Assembly (NCBI RefSeq): GCF_041146795.1
Contig: NC_135187.1
Coordinates: 19,254,056 to 19,318,055 of the forward strand
Source of the DNA: Maylandia zebra
Taxonomy: Eukaryota > Chordata > Actinopteri > Cichliformes > Cichlidae
Length of the DNA stretch: 64,000 bases
Direction: 5' to 3'
A program made the translations under genes and the position numbers. Each line of letters starts with the position of its first letter. Position 1 is the first letter of the stretch. The notes under the pieces were generated by a model. The model was not told where the DNA came from, did no database searches, and saw only the letters and a list, made by a program, of their open reading frames with translations. Positions 48,181 through 61,009 of the stretch are shown here, in pieces.

Positions 48181-48767
48181 ACGCGTGGTTTTCCCGCAGC
48201 AATGACGTCACGTCGCCCCTCCCCCTTCCCCGCAAGTAAACAGAAAACATTGAGGAAAGCGCTCGTGTCAGCCGCCACACGCGCGTCCGCTGCGGGAACC
48301 GTGCGGTGCAACGAGTAAAGGCGGACATCGGCCTAACGATTCCCGTGTGTTTTCAGCAAAGTTGGGCGATCCGCGGCCAGCTGACCGCCGATGAAGCGAT
48401 GAAGGGAGAGGCGGAAGTGAAGTCACTTGACAGACCGTCCATGTTATTATTGTTATTTTGGTAGCCCTGTGATGAGACGGGCTGCTGGGGAGCCGTTGGT
48501 CTTCGAGACGTCGAGTGTCAACGCTGCCCCAGGCCGCCCCGGACCACCACCACCCTCACCGTCACCCCACTGACCCGGAGTACGGGAGCCTCGCTGGCGG
48601 CTCAGGGGGGGAGGTGGAGGCGGAGGAGGAGGAGGGTGTGAAGACCCAGCTTCAGCTCGGCTCCTACACTCCGACCGACCAAAAATAAAACGGCGACAAA
48701 AACAATAACCGTCAAACGACTCGAGTGGTTTCTGCGCGGCGTGTAGCTGGGACGTGCCGCCGCAGAC
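48181..48767 (+). promoter_or_regulatory. fbxl2: CpG-rich promoter and 5' UTR of fbxl2
   Basis: A marked rise in GC and CpG begins near 48180, where surrounding DNA is AT-rich, and continues into exon 1. A palindromic CRE (TGACGTCA, 48203-48210) followed by C-rich Sp1-like sequence lies in it. No TATA box is evident. The transcription start is not determinable here. Confidence 0.6.
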
Positions 48768-51700
48768 ATGAACGGTATCACCAAGGGCCGGTTCGAGGTA
48801 TGACAGAGGGAGTGGACCACCAACGGTTAAAGTGTTTGTTTCTAGCAGACGTGGGAGTCGTGGGCTTGTATAAGCAAAGTCTCTGTGTGTGTATATCTCT
48901 GTGTGTCTGTTCGTGTGTGTTTGCGTGCGCGCGTGTGTGGTCGACCGTGCTCTGCTCCTAATTTTACACGCAGTCAGGAGCTGAGGCGTTTTGTTGGTCA
49001 AGGGTAATCCGAAATCCTGTTGTTGTCCTGCCGCACCACTAGACAGCGACAACATGGAGCTCAGGACTGCGGGACAGGAGGAGGAGGGCTGTGGCTGAGG
49101 ATAGTCAATATATCAGGGCCGAGGCTGGTTGCCACTGGCGCCTGAGGTTACAGGCTTTCAGAGAGGGGGGGCTGCAGATGGAGAGGATGGATTGTTGTTA
49201 AATACACGCAATGAAAACATCTAAAGCCTCCTTAAAATACCTGTGATGGGCAGGTGCCACTACAGGTGGCCTTTGTGTTCAAGAAGTAATAATACTGCAC
49301 ATAGGATGAATGCTGTACGTCTCCAGATCACTTTATCCATATTTACATGCCAATAAAAAGTAAAAGCACCAGAGCTTTCAGGGTCATTTGAAGTTGTTGG
49401 GTTTTTAAAATTTTTTTAGTTGGATTCATGAGCAAGATATAAAAAAAATAGTCATACTGCAGACAGTATGTGTGGCACTACTGGGTGTTATTACCCACGC
49501 CTGTGCAGCATTTTTGTGCTGTAGCAGTTTGAGTAAAGCAACACATTTGCATTACTTCAGATATTACTGAAAATATGAGCCGTGATAATCGTCTTTTATT
49601 AGAACAAAAACTTTGCGGCGGAAATGAGCTTCCTCCGAAGGGTGGCTGGCCTCTCCCTTAGAGATAGGGTGAGAGGTTCGGTCATCCGGGAGGGGCTCAG
49701 AGTAGAGCCGGTGCTCCTCCACATCGAAAGGAGCCAGCTGAGGTGGTTCGGGTATCTGACAAGGATGCCTCCTGGGCGCCTCCTGGGGTTGGTGTTCCGG
49801 GCATGTCCCACCAGGAGGAGACCCCGGGGCAGACCCAGGACACGCTGGAGAGATTATATCTCTCGGCTGGCCTGGGAACGCCTTGGTGTTCCCCCGGATA
49901 AGCTGGAGGAGGTGGCTGGGGAGAGGGAGGTCTGGGCTTCTCTGCTTAGGCTGCTGCCCCCGCGACCCGGCCCCGGATAAAGCGGATGAAGATGGATGGA
50001 TGGATGGATGGAACTTTGATCTGAAAGTTGTGGAGTTAAAAAAAAAAGTACATCATGTGTAGTGTAAAACATTATGTTACTAAGTAAACAAAACCAAAGC
50101 ATCTCCAAGTATTTGTACATTACTTTGTTCATAAACCTTTGCATACCTGTGGTGCAATAATCACCATGTACTGCTGATTTAACACTTATGTACAAACCAT
50201 AATCATCCCATCTGACTGATTATGGCTGCTCATAGATGCGAGATGTTTATCAGGAGTTATTATTCACACATTGCTGAGATGCCTTCGGGGTTGACTTGAT
50301 GCTACTTGACGCCCTCAGTCAGGTGTTCACATGTTTGTCAGTAGTAGGAACATGTGTGCTGATGTGCGAGTGAATCAGAACAGACGGCGTTAGTAGCGCC
50401 CGTGTGTCTGTTGCCATATCAGTGGATTTCTCAGCAGACTTCTAAGCTTCTTAGCATGAACCAGTGTACGGTGGGGAAGCAGGCTGGTGTGTCCAATTGA
50501 GAAGAAAGGGGAAGGGGGTCAACTGACAGACGAGTTGGTGATCGAGTCCTTTTTATGGTTTTTGTTGTTGTTGTGTTGCAGGCCTAAAATTGAACGCAAC
50601 ACTCGACCCAAGTCTTAATTTCTTCATGGGTGTCTTTGTTTGACGTGCCACAGGCGTTTTAAACCAGATTTGCATGTTAGGCTTGTTGCACCCTCTCTAG
50701 GAATAGTGAGTATGACTTCAGAGAGGAGTTTCCTGTTTGGGAATGGTGCTCTTCCTGCATGGGGAGCAAGGGCACCAGAATGCTGAGGCGGTAACTCTGA
50801 TAAGGATGATTATTGGAGTATCAGGTTGTTTTCGAAGTCATTTTGCTTGTTTTGACTGTAATGTAAAAGGATGAATTTGAATTTCTGAACATTTTTCAAC
50901 CCTGATCTCATTACACAGTAAACCATGTTTGTACCACAGAATGATATTATTGTTCTGTGAATGCTCCATGTTAGCGTAATGCTGTGTGGAGCCCAGTGCG
51001 TTCCATCATGGCCTCCCTGTGTTCCTCAGAGTGATGGAAGAGAGGTCAAAGGTGAGTGATGTGTTACAGATGTGGTTCGGATTTAAGTCTAAGTTTAGTC
51101 CTAAACTATCCCTCCCCCCCCCCCCCCCCCCCCCCAACAGCTTTACAGAGACACTGAGTCAACATGCTGTTTCTTGAAAGGTCAAATTGCCTGCCTGTCA
51201 GTCAGTACATGCTGATGTTTATTACCTTGATTTAATCAGGAAGCCCAGCAGAGGCCTGGTCAAAGTAGCAGCCTTCCACAGCAAATACCCATCCACAGGT
51301 CTCCTTCACTGCATTCCTTCTAATGCTATTAAATTCACCAATAGATATACGCATGTTTTAAGTTTGCTGTTAGTTTAATGTTACAGTTAATGACAGCATG
51401 CTTTACTCAACAGCCTCAGATGAGTGTGTAATGATGCATTATTCAGTACGAGGGCATGTGGGCCTCAGTGATGGCAGAGTTTTTTCTGGTAAGTGTGTTC
51501 AACAACACTCTTGTGTTGTTCCTTTAGCGATGTTAAAGTTCAAACCAGCTTAGTTAATCGTTTGCCGGACCTTGACTGGACCAACTCCCTCTCCTTTTCT
51601 TTTTTGACCCCACTTCCTTCTGAAATGGCCTGCATTTCCTCCCTCCTCCTCCTCCCTCGTCTTCTTCCACTCTGATGACTTTCAGACGTGTTTTTCCAGT

Positions 51701-54700
51701 ACTTCTTGACTGGAGCACGGTTCCTTTGGCTTGCCTTTGTCACTCAGTATCGTCTTCCTCACCTCTTCCCTCTCGCTTTGCTGCTTTCTCTTTCGAGGAG
51801 GTTGCGTCTGTCGTCAGGGGGCTAGACTACAGCTGAGACATTTTCAGAATCAACCTTTGCTCATCTCGTGCCTCTCCTCCTATCCCCTTTGTGTTCTCAG
51901 ATTTCGGTGTTTGTGTTTGCGTGTTCAACAGCAGGGAGTCCCCCCTCATTAGCTACAGCTTCTGAGCCTTTGAGGATACAAGTGTATCACTGGCAGGATG
52001 CGTGTCTGCAGAGGCACAGTGGATGTGGGTGTTTGCCGTAATTTAAATTCATGGCTGAATGCAGCCCACCTGATCTCGAATGTTCTGCCTCTGTTCTTCA
52101 CACAGAGAGGTTTGACTGGAATCACCTGCGAGTGTGTGTGTGCGTGTGTGTGTGTGTGTCCCACTCAGCAGATGGCCAGACATCCAGCGAGTAGACTAAT
52201 TGAGATAAGCATGCCAACAAGCTGACCAGGCTAACAGAATTATAAGCTTGTGAGGAGGCGACATGGAAATCCAAATGCAGCTCTGGCATGTTTATTAGCA
52301 TAGCTTACGGAAGCAGCAGCTGTAAACTGTGCAGGGGTCTATTTCTTTTCTTAAGTATAACAAGCTGGTGAAATAAAATTATGTGATTCCTGGGCTTAGT
52401 TTAGCTCTGTTTAGTGTAGCAATCTTGTGAGGATGATAATGTTTTCATATCACTGCACATCAACACACACACACACAAAGACACTCACTCATTGTTACTG
52501 TTTGTCTTATCTCTTGACAGGTGTTCTCAAACAGCGATGAAGCCCCCATTAATAAGAAGCTCCCCAAAGAGCTTCTTCTTAGGTAAGAATAATTATACCA
52601 GACACACAACATACAACACAACACACCCAGGGACGAGGGCTTAGGTCAGGGTTACTCATTAGCTCAAGCAGCCTGAAACGGTGTGTGTTTGCTCTGCCTC
52701 TGTTGGTGGTGTAGGTGCATTTGTGTGTTTAGTATGATGTTTGTCAGCCACCAGCCTGAAATAAGGTTCTTTTAGCTGTGTGTGACCTACAGACCAATAT
52801 TTTGTCCCACAGCAGCTGCACATGACCCATTAATCTGACATCACTCGCGCAGTCACCCATGTTCATCCTTCACGCTCGTTTATGTGGAATGGAAAGGGTT
52901 GCACTTGCATATATCTCTGCTGACACATGACACGCTGTGCACTCTGTGAAAGCTGCATTTTTTGTGTGCATGCGTGTGTGCACGCATGTGTGAAACACTC
53001 CTGGGCCTATGCAAACTGTATGTCTCTGTAAGTGAGCTATAAATAGTTTTGTCATAGCTAGTGGGGAATTCCGCAGTGCTCTGCTCTTCTGCTGGTCCAT
53101 ACGCTCTCCCAGCATGCCCATTATGACCAGTGCATTTCCACTGGTGGTCAGAAAAACATGTATTAGTCCTGCACTATGGGGGCCAGATGTGCCCCAGTGT
53201 GCTGCAGTAAAAGATTGGAAGAGAGGGCCCCACATTTCATGCCACTACCGAGGCTCATTGTTGGCTGCCCATAATACGCCACCAATTGGTACTGAGTGTG
53301 GACCAGAATGTTGCTCTGAGAAAAAACATGACTTTTAGCCACTGCTTTACTCACAAGGGGTAACCACATAGTTAATTTGGTAGAGATACTCTTCCTGATC
53401 CAAACCCCAAATGATTTATGTCACTTCCCAAGCTTGAACCAGCGATCTTTTGTTAGTTAGTCAAAATGTGTAGTTTCACTTCCATTTTACTGAGGTTTTG
53501 AATCAGTTGCTTTCTAACAGCCACATATTTCAGACAGTGTAATAAAAAATGTTCTGTGGGTCATGTTCTCCACAATAGTCATATCTGCCTGTATGTTGTT
53601 TGGCGCATTATTGATAATGAACAATGCGGGCCCACAGTGGATATATGTGGGCAAACTATGGGGCTGTGTCGGGGAGGGCAAATCCACACTTATCCCATAC
53701 GAAGCCCAACTGAGTGTACCCGCACAGGGCCAAACGCAATTTTGCTCTTTGGGGTCCTTATATAAGTTTTCATTGGGCAAGCTATAGAAAACCCAAAGGC
53801 CCACAGAATACCATTATAGGGCCCAGAGGGGCAAAACTGCAATGGACCACACAGGCTAACCTACATAGAGCCTACATGGGTTTTCTGTGGGCAACCCCAT
53901 AGTCAGTATCCCAATAGAAAACCCTTAATAGGGGCCCCAAAGAACAAAACACCTGCCAGACCTGTATGGGCACACCCAATTGCCCCACAGCTCATCCACA
54001 ATTACACAGCTTGGGCTCGCACCAGCATGTTTGCAGGGTTAGTGATCTGAATAAGCTGATGTTAAGGGCTACATTTTTTAGCCTTTCTGGTTTATGGTTG
54101 GTCGTCCATACATTTTCTTAAAAAATTATCCAAATTAGGTCGCAGTGGTTGCTGGAACCTCTCCCAGCTGTCATGGAGTGACAGGCAGGGTACACCATGG
54201 GCAGAGAGCCAAATGTGCTCACATTCACGCCTGTGGTTAATTTCTAATTACAGATTAACCCAAGATGCATATTTTATAACGACTGCAGTATGCCACCATG
54301 TGTTACACGTTGGAAAATATGCAGCTCGAGGAGTAGTGGCTATTTATTTTGTTAATTTGTGTTCATATTAGCGTTGCTGTTTATGTACAGAGCATCACTA
54401 GCGAGCAAGCCTGAATTGCTTGTGCAGCAGTCTGCGTCTTAGTGGGTGCACTTGTAAACAGCCGTTATGTAGGCCAGCACAGCGCAGATATAAACTGTGA
54501 AAACTGTGTGACATCCAAGAACCCTGTCTGACAGACAAGCCCCGGAGAGGGAGCGTTCGGGGTGGTTCACGGTCCTCTTACCCAGAAGCACTGACTCAGC
54601 ACCCTCTCCACTACCACTAAATTCATGTCTGAGTTGTTGCCATGACAACCAGGCCCAGACTTTATGGCGAAGGCTCGACTCTCCCTTTTCTAGCCATGCT

Positions 54701-57700
54701 TGAAGGGCCGGGTGACAACAAATGGGAGTGTGCTTCATGAAAATCCTGTTATGTGCCTTGTCCGAAAAATAGGGACACCCAGGCTGGATCTGATAGAGTG
54801 ATCCAAGGCTTTTCTCTTATTTCGTGCTCTGCATTCAAAGGTGCCCTTATTGCTTTCCTGTGTGTAGTAAAGTGGAAAAAGATACCATGCTCATGGTGTT
54901 GTTGCTCTGAATTTGTCTGTATTATGTCACGTCCTTCACTTTCTTTTGTGTGTCTTATGAGAAAAAGTCCATGTCAGTCCTACCCTGCCGGTAATATGAT
55001 CTATCTGTGTTCAGCAGTCTCTCTCAGCTGGTAGCAATTACAGATTTCAGATAGGTTAACAGGACTCACCAAATCAGATTGACTGATTCCTTCGCTGTGA
55101 GTGTGAGTAACAGAGTTCTTCTGTGGTTACTAAGAGGCCTTTCTCGCACACATAGTGGAAAGTCAGATTGTAGTTGATTAAAACGGGCAATCAATCATTG
55201 GTCAGCATCGCGGCCATTAACCAGTTATTAGGAAGGAGATCAATGTGTACGATCAACTTGATTGGTCGGCCCCTTGGGTGCCAGCAACCTCTCCAGGATC
55301 TGTGTACTCTGCGTGAGAGTGCATGGAAGTTGCATATGCATTGCTTTGTCAATTGTATGATGTCTGTACTCTGTGACACCAGACTCTTGTATAGATTATA
55401 CAGACTCGTCCTGACATGCCCTGGCCTAACACACATCAAAACACACAGCCTTTGTCCGTGTCTATTTGAAGGAAACAATGGCCAGCTCCTGTTTCCTAGG
55501 GTTAAAAGGGCAATCAGACCCCAGCTGCACTCAAAACTTTGGCACTAACAGCTCTCTTAACACCTCAGATTTTCTAAAGATTTTCCGTTTAAGTCACTTC
55601 TGTGAGATTTAACAGACCGTTTTATCACAAGAACTGACAGGAGGTATTTGGCTTTGTTGTGTGTGTGTGTGTGCACGCATGTGTGTGTGTGTATGTGTGC
55701 CCTTCTATACATGCTCATACTGTATCTCTGTCTGTACCGGCCTTTTGGTGGCCTTGCTTGTCTGAGTGCCAGAGATTACTCATTGGCAGATTAATGGATT
55801 GAGCTGACCCAGTAGCCTGCTGCATGTGGCCCTTTGTGGCTGACCAGCCCATAGCTCAAACACTGCCTGTCTATGGGCCTACCAGCCAAACACCACAGAT
55901 TGTTCTGTTCCCTACAGACATAAGAAAAAAAACATACTTTCACTAGCATCAAAGAAAGAATAAGGTGTTCCAGCATGTGCTTGAGCAGAGCTCCTTATCT
56001 GAGTATGATCATATGATCACTAATATGAGAAAACCTCATCCTCCTCTTTGTCTCTCTTTCTAGAATATTCTCCTATTTAGATGTGGTGACACTGTGCCGG
56101 TGTGCCCAGGTGTCCAAGGTAAGCGCCTCCCTTTCAACGCCACATCCTAATTAAGACCTTACTATTAAAAAGGAGGTAAATCTGGTTTGTACTTACTGAA
56201 TTCTCTGGGCAAGTGTATAATATGGTGCCCTCTGCTGGCTCTGTGTAAAGGGAACCACAGTGAACTGCAGCTTAAAGTGATTTATAAAATGATCTGTGTG
56301 AATTATTGTTACAAGCCACTGACTGAATGCAGAGCTTTTGGGGCAGCCTCTCATACCACAGCTTCAAATTAAACTTTTATTACCTGTGACAAGGCCCAAG
56401 GAAGGTTTTCTTTTGCTATGTAACATGTAAACAAAACAAATGTTATTATAAAGGCAGTTTATCTCTTTCCTGTTGAATTTCATGTATTTTTTTTTTTTTT
56501 TTACATCGGACTATCTTTAATTATGTAACTTCTTCAGTTTACAAAGACGCCAAAGAGAGAGGAGCAGGAAACCCTCACATTAGATAGGACAAGGACTGAC
56601 AGTGGAGACTGTTGATGTGTACACAAACCCGTAGCTGCATGATGATTAAAAAAGTCACAGTTCACCTTCTTCCACCTCTGTCTGACCCATTTTTCTGTCT
56701 CTTTGCACAACCTGTCTGTCACCCTCTCAGGCGTGGAACGTCCTGGCCCTAGATGGCAGCAACTGGCAGAAGATCGACTTGTTCAACTTCCAGACGGATA
56801 TAGAGGTGAGGGTCGTGTTCATGAGAGAAAAAAAGGAGCGAAGGGTTCGGGTTTTGAGCATTTCCTGTGTGTGTGTGTGTGTGTGGACGTGAGAGCTTGT
56901 TGAGTAGCATTATCTAGTCCAAGGCTTAGTGCTGGGTCAGTAGGCTTTGGTGCCGACTGTGACGTCACAGCTGATTCCCTGTCCTGTAGCCCAAGTCATA
57001 TTACTCTCTCTGTCTGTCCGTCCGCCCTCAGGGCCGGGTGGTGGAGAACATTTCAAAGCGCTGTGGAGGCTTCCTGAGGCAGCTCAGCCTGAGGGGCTGC
57101 CTGAGCGTTGGAGACGCCTCAATGAAGTGAGAATACATTGACCCTCTGACATGCACCGTTATAATAAACGTGCTTCTGCTTTGATTTTTAGCAACAAACA
57201 TCCTTTTGTTGGTTTGATTACTTCCGTTTCGGTCCCTGTGTGATTATATTTAAAGTTTTAGCCGAGTGTGTGCGTCTTCATTCCCAAGGGACCCTTTAAT
57301 TTTTTCTTTGCTCACTGCAAACATACAAAAAACTAACAAAACAAAAGAAAACCCCACGGGTGTTTACTTTTTATATTCTTCTGAGACTGTTGGATCTCAT
57401 AATGTATTTCTATCATCTCTGTAAGCAGCAGATTTAACCGATACTTTCTCTTCTTTGCAAAGCAAGGCTTTTTTTCTTTGTAATAGAAACTTGTGAAAAC
57501 GTCAGAAAGAAGTCCCTTCACCTCTCTTCTTCCATGCTTCACCTGTTTCCCAGGACTTTTGCTCAGAACTGCAGAAACATCGAAGTGTTGAACCTTAACG
57601 GCTGCACTAAGATCACAGACAGCACCTGCCTCAGCCTCAGCAAGTTTTGCTCCAAACTCAAACACTTAGATCTCACTTCCTGCGTGTCCGTCAGCAACCA

Positions 57701-60700
57701 CTCCCTCAAGGCCCTCAGGTAGCACCAGCACACTTGTTTTCGCTGCGGTATTTAAATCACAAGGGCTTACATGTCTTTAACTTGATATTTCTCTTTTATT
57801 GTGCAATGTGTGCGCATGCTCAGTGATGGCTGCAGAATGTTGGAGACGTTGAACTTGTCGTGGTGTGACCAGATCACACGCGATGGCATCGAGGCCCTCG
57901 CTAGAGGTTGCGCTGGTTTACGAGCACTGTTCCTCAGAGGCTGCACACAGGTACGCACATTTATTTTCTTTATTTCAGGTTATTTTATGCCTTCTTTGGC
58001 CCTTTTAAAAGTAGTTCTACACCTTTTTATAATCAATTATCATATTATTACAAAAAAGCCCACCTAGTCATTATACAGTGTTAAAATAAAGCCTTTTAAA
58101 AAGACCTAATGGGATGAAAATTTGCTTGTTTCTTGGTATATTCTTTTCCTGATGCCCGTGTAGAACTAAAATGTGATCAGCTGTTGTTTTTTTTCCACAT
58201 GAACTGAATCTAGTCTAGAAAGTGAAATTGGGGTTTATTTTATTTTAAATGAGTCGTTCACCCGTATGGTTAGGTCTAGGAGTATTTGGACAATGACACC
58301 ATTTTTTTTCTGTCATTATCCAAATACTCTGTACATCATCACAGTGGATTTTAAGTCAAACAGTCAAGATGTTATTGAAGTGCAGACTTTCAGCTTTAAT
58401 TCTTTAATGAAAAACATTAATAGTATTAATAGTTTAGGAATTACTTATGTTTCACACCCAGTCACTCATTTTCAAAAGTAACTGAATGAACTATTATATT
58501 TCTAAATATTAGGATTGTTTTTTAATACTTGTATGTGAATGGCTGCCTGCACTAGATGCTCTCTGCCTTCGGTTTTGCATTTAATAACTGAAAAGCTGCT
58601 CTGCTGGGTGGAGATCAGGTGACTGACATGGCTACTGAAGAATATCCGATTTTGATTGTTGATTTGGCCTCTCCTGAAGTTTTTGCTGTCTCTTATAGGT
58701 TTATTTTGATTTTCAGCCTCATGAAATTCTCCTTGAAAATAAATAAACTTTAAACTTTAAATAAATCTTTTTGGACCTTGTATTGAGAATTCCAGTATAA
58801 AGCTGCAAAATGCAACTTCAACACTTAGATTCAGCTCTTATGTGTTTATTTTGTCATGGAATAATGAGTGAACAGGCCTCACCTGTCCACGAAAATCTTT
58901 GTCAGTTAACTGTCCAATAACTTCCGAGCCTCTGAAAATGGGTGCGGCTGTATACAAACCTCTTTAATTTCCAACACTTAATAAATACTTGTTTTAAACC
59001 CCTTAAATTAAAGCTGAAAGTCTGAACTTCAGTCACATCTTGATTGTTTCACTTTAAATACTTTGCAGTTGTCTACAGAGTCAAAATACTTGATACTTGA
59101 TTAATTTTTTTTTTTTAACCCAGCTGGACGACGGAGCATTGAAACACCTTCAGAAACACTGCCCAGAACTCACCACCATAAATATGCAGTCTTGCACAGT
59201 AAGACAAACATTTGGTTGTTGGAAGCGGAGCGGGAGCAACTGATAATAATGCATGACTAAGGCTCTGCATGCCTTTTGCGTTTTTGTAATCAGTTTTTTT
59301 TTTGTTTTGTTTTTTAAATGTCTGTTGCCTCCAGCAAGTAACGGATGAAGGTTTGGTCAGTCTGGGCCGAGGATGCCACAAGCTGCAGAACCTCTGTGTT
59401 TCTGGCTGCAGTAACATCACTGATGCCTCTCTCACTGCACTGGGTCTCAACTGCCCCCGACTTAAGTAAGAAGCTCACACACCCGTCTCACAACATCTCT
59501 CATACATCCAAGAAATATGACTGCTGTTGCTTCCAAAAATAGTGTACAATCATATCTATTTGAGGCTCTCAACTAAATTCAGCTATTAAAAAAACAAATC
59601 ATGCAAAATATTAGACGTTTTGTGCACAAGAAGTCTTATATTTTGCACCTGTTGACCAACCCAGTGTGTTCTCCAGTGATCTTCAGTATTCCTTCCTCAC
59701 ACTAGCTGTTTAAAAAAACTCTTCCCAAACTTTGTGTCTGTCTGTCTAAGGATCCTTGAAGCTGCACGATGCTCCCATTTTACGGACGCTGGGTTTACTG
59801 TCCTGGCCAGAGTAAGTGTTTTGTTTATGTTTTCTTATCTCCTTTAGTTATGCCAGCCGTGTTCTGAGTTCAGTTCAGGTTCAAAACCTTTTTTTTGTCT
59901 TCACAGAACTGTCATGAGCTTGAAAAAATGGACTTAGAAGAATGTATTTTGGTAAGAACATTTTAGTTCCCTCATCTACTCCCAAGATCATACTTCATCA
60001 TACATGATTTTTGTCAAATGACGTTTGGCAAAAAGTAGAAGTTGTGACATAGAAGACGTGACAGAGTTCTGGGACTGAGAACGAGATATGATCATGATAT
60101 CACATGTTTGCTAATGCTTGAACTGATCCTCTCAGCTGTCCCCAGGCATGTGAGAACAGTACATTAATCAAGCTTGGCCTGTCCTCAGGTGACAGATAAC
60201 ACCCTGGTTCAGCTGTCAATCCACTGCCCTCGGCTTCAAGCACTGGTAAGCAAACAATGTCTGATACTGTATCAGCTTTTTTCTCAGCCCGTCTTCGTTG
60301 CTGTGTGTGGTTTAATCTTTCTATTTGCGCATCTTTAACCCAATTTCCTGCACCTTGGGCAGTCCCTGTCACATTGCGAGCTTATCACAGACGATGGCAT
60401 CAGAGCTCTGAGCAGCAGTACCTGCGGCCAAGAGCGCCTCACCGTGGTAGAGCTGGACAACTGCCCCCTGATAACTGACGTGACCCTCGAGCACCTGAAG
60501 ACCTGCCACCGTCTGGAGCGCATCGAGCTCTACGATTGTCAGCAAGTCACTCGGGCGGGCATCAAACGCATCAGGGTCAGTGGGCATGAAGGGAAAATAC
60601 ATGCTGCTTTTCAGCTCTTGTTGGGGATTGGAGCGGAGCTTTAAAAGAATCGCTCGACATTTTGAAAAATGTGCTTGTTAGCATTCTCGCTGAGAGTTAG

Positions 60701-61009
60701 ATGAAAAAATCAATACTACTCTCACTCATGATGTACACAAGCGGGCTGCATTTCTAAAAATATTTTACAGAAGGCAGTCCTGAGCATGTGCTTTTTCCTT
60801 GTCTTTTTGTTTTGTTTTGGGATTTTTTTTTTTTTTGTTTTATTCGGGAGGGGTTTGTACATTTTTGGTCTTTTGTATTAACACATCTCTCCCGCATACA
60901 GGCCCACCTTCCAGAGATCAAAGTCCATGCCTACTTTGCCCCCGTGACACCCCCTCCCTCTGTACATGGAGGTGGCCAGCGTCTGTGCCGCTGCTGCATC
61001 ATCCTCTGA
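48768..61009 (+). CDS. fbxl2: F-box and leucine-rich repeat protein 2, SCF ubiquitin-ligase receptor, 14 coding exons
   Basis: Substrate receptor of an SCF (Skp1-Cul1-F-box) ubiquitin ligase, membrane-anchored by prenylation. Exons: 48768-48797, 52521-52582, 56064-56118, 56731-56805, 57032-57126, 57554-57718, 57824-57950, 59124-59198, 59335-59465, 59751-59811, 59907-59951, 60189-60245, 60363-60575, 60902-61009. All are in phase, 432 aa (human about 423). The F-box lies at about 18-60 (LPKELLLRIFSYLD, RCAQVSKAWNVLALDGSNW). About a dozen cysteine-containing LRRs follow (LNLNGCTKITDS, LDLTSCVSVSN, LNLSWCDQITRDGIEAL, MDLEECILVTDN). The last four residues, CIIL, form a CaaX box suited to geranylgeranylation. 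The paralogue FBXL20 is very similar. ALGLNCPRLKILEAARCSH and the crtap-susd5 neighbourhood favour FBXL2. Exon 1 (MNGITKGRFE) resembles the FBXL20 N terminus. Confidence 0.93.
48798..52520 (+). other. fbxl2: fbxl2 intron 1: repeats only
   Basis: A 3.7-kb first intron carrying the LINE fragment at 49570-50010, a C tract at 51114-51135 and short TG runs (about 52135-52158). No additional exon is recognised. Confidence 0.6.
49570..50010 (+). mobile_element. RTE/Rex3-like LINE 3' end with (GGAT)n tail
   Basis: The open frame (from 49624) reads EMSFLRRVAGLSLRDRVRGS, RIERSQLRWFGYLTRMPPGR-like, RPRGRPRTRWRDYISRLAW, ERLGVPPDKLEEVAGEREVW and ends at PPRPGPG-stop near 49980. A GGATGAAGATGGATGGATGG tandem tail follows, the short-repeat 3' end typical of this clade. 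The copy is 5'-truncated but its remaining ORF is uninterrupted, so it is younger than the copy at 30630-31465. It lies in fbxl2 intron 1, same strand as the gene. The Rex3 assignment is from memory. Confidence 0.72.
53590..54005. repeat. Diverged GGGC/CCCA-rich internal repeat block
   Basis: The region is full of related short words (GTGGGCAA, GGCCCACAG, GGGGCCCA, CCCATA, ATAGAAAACCC) recurring every 20-60 bp on one or the other strand. It looks like a degenerate tandem or palindromic fish repeat inside fbxl2 intron 2. Family unassigned. Confidence 0.5.
54110..54240. repeat. Second copy of the repeat at 12655-12735
   Basis: CCATACATTTTCTTAAAAAA, then CTGGAACCTCTCCCAGCTGT and GGCAGGGTACACCATGGGCA parallel the fragment at 12655. 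Diverged and non-coding. Confidence 0.45.
58268..59095. mobile_element. Internally deleted Tc1-type element with inverted ends
   Basis: The left arm (about 58270-58400, containing TCAAGATGTTATTGAAGTGC and AGACTTTCAGCTTTAA) is matched in reverse complement by the right arm (about 59005-59060, TTAAAGCTGAAAGTCTGAAC and CACATCTTGATTGTTTCACTT). The interior has no transposase. It sits in fbxl2 intron 7, ending just before the exon at 59124. Confidence 0.6.

Larger units (their letters stand above)
52583..56063 (+). other. fbxl2: fbxl2 intron 2, repeats and no recognised exon
   Basis: A 3.5-kb intron with the GGGC-rich repeat block at 53590-54005, a repeat fragment at 54110-54240 and TG tracts near 55660. 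Frames of 90-124 codons (for example 55174-55548) show no domain features. Confidence 0.5.

Noticed and set aside
48453-49055. 200-codon minus-strand frame over the fbxl2 promoter
   Set aside because: Low-complexity Pro/Ser/Gly translation of a GC-rich CpG island, overlapping fbxl2 exon 1, with no domain.
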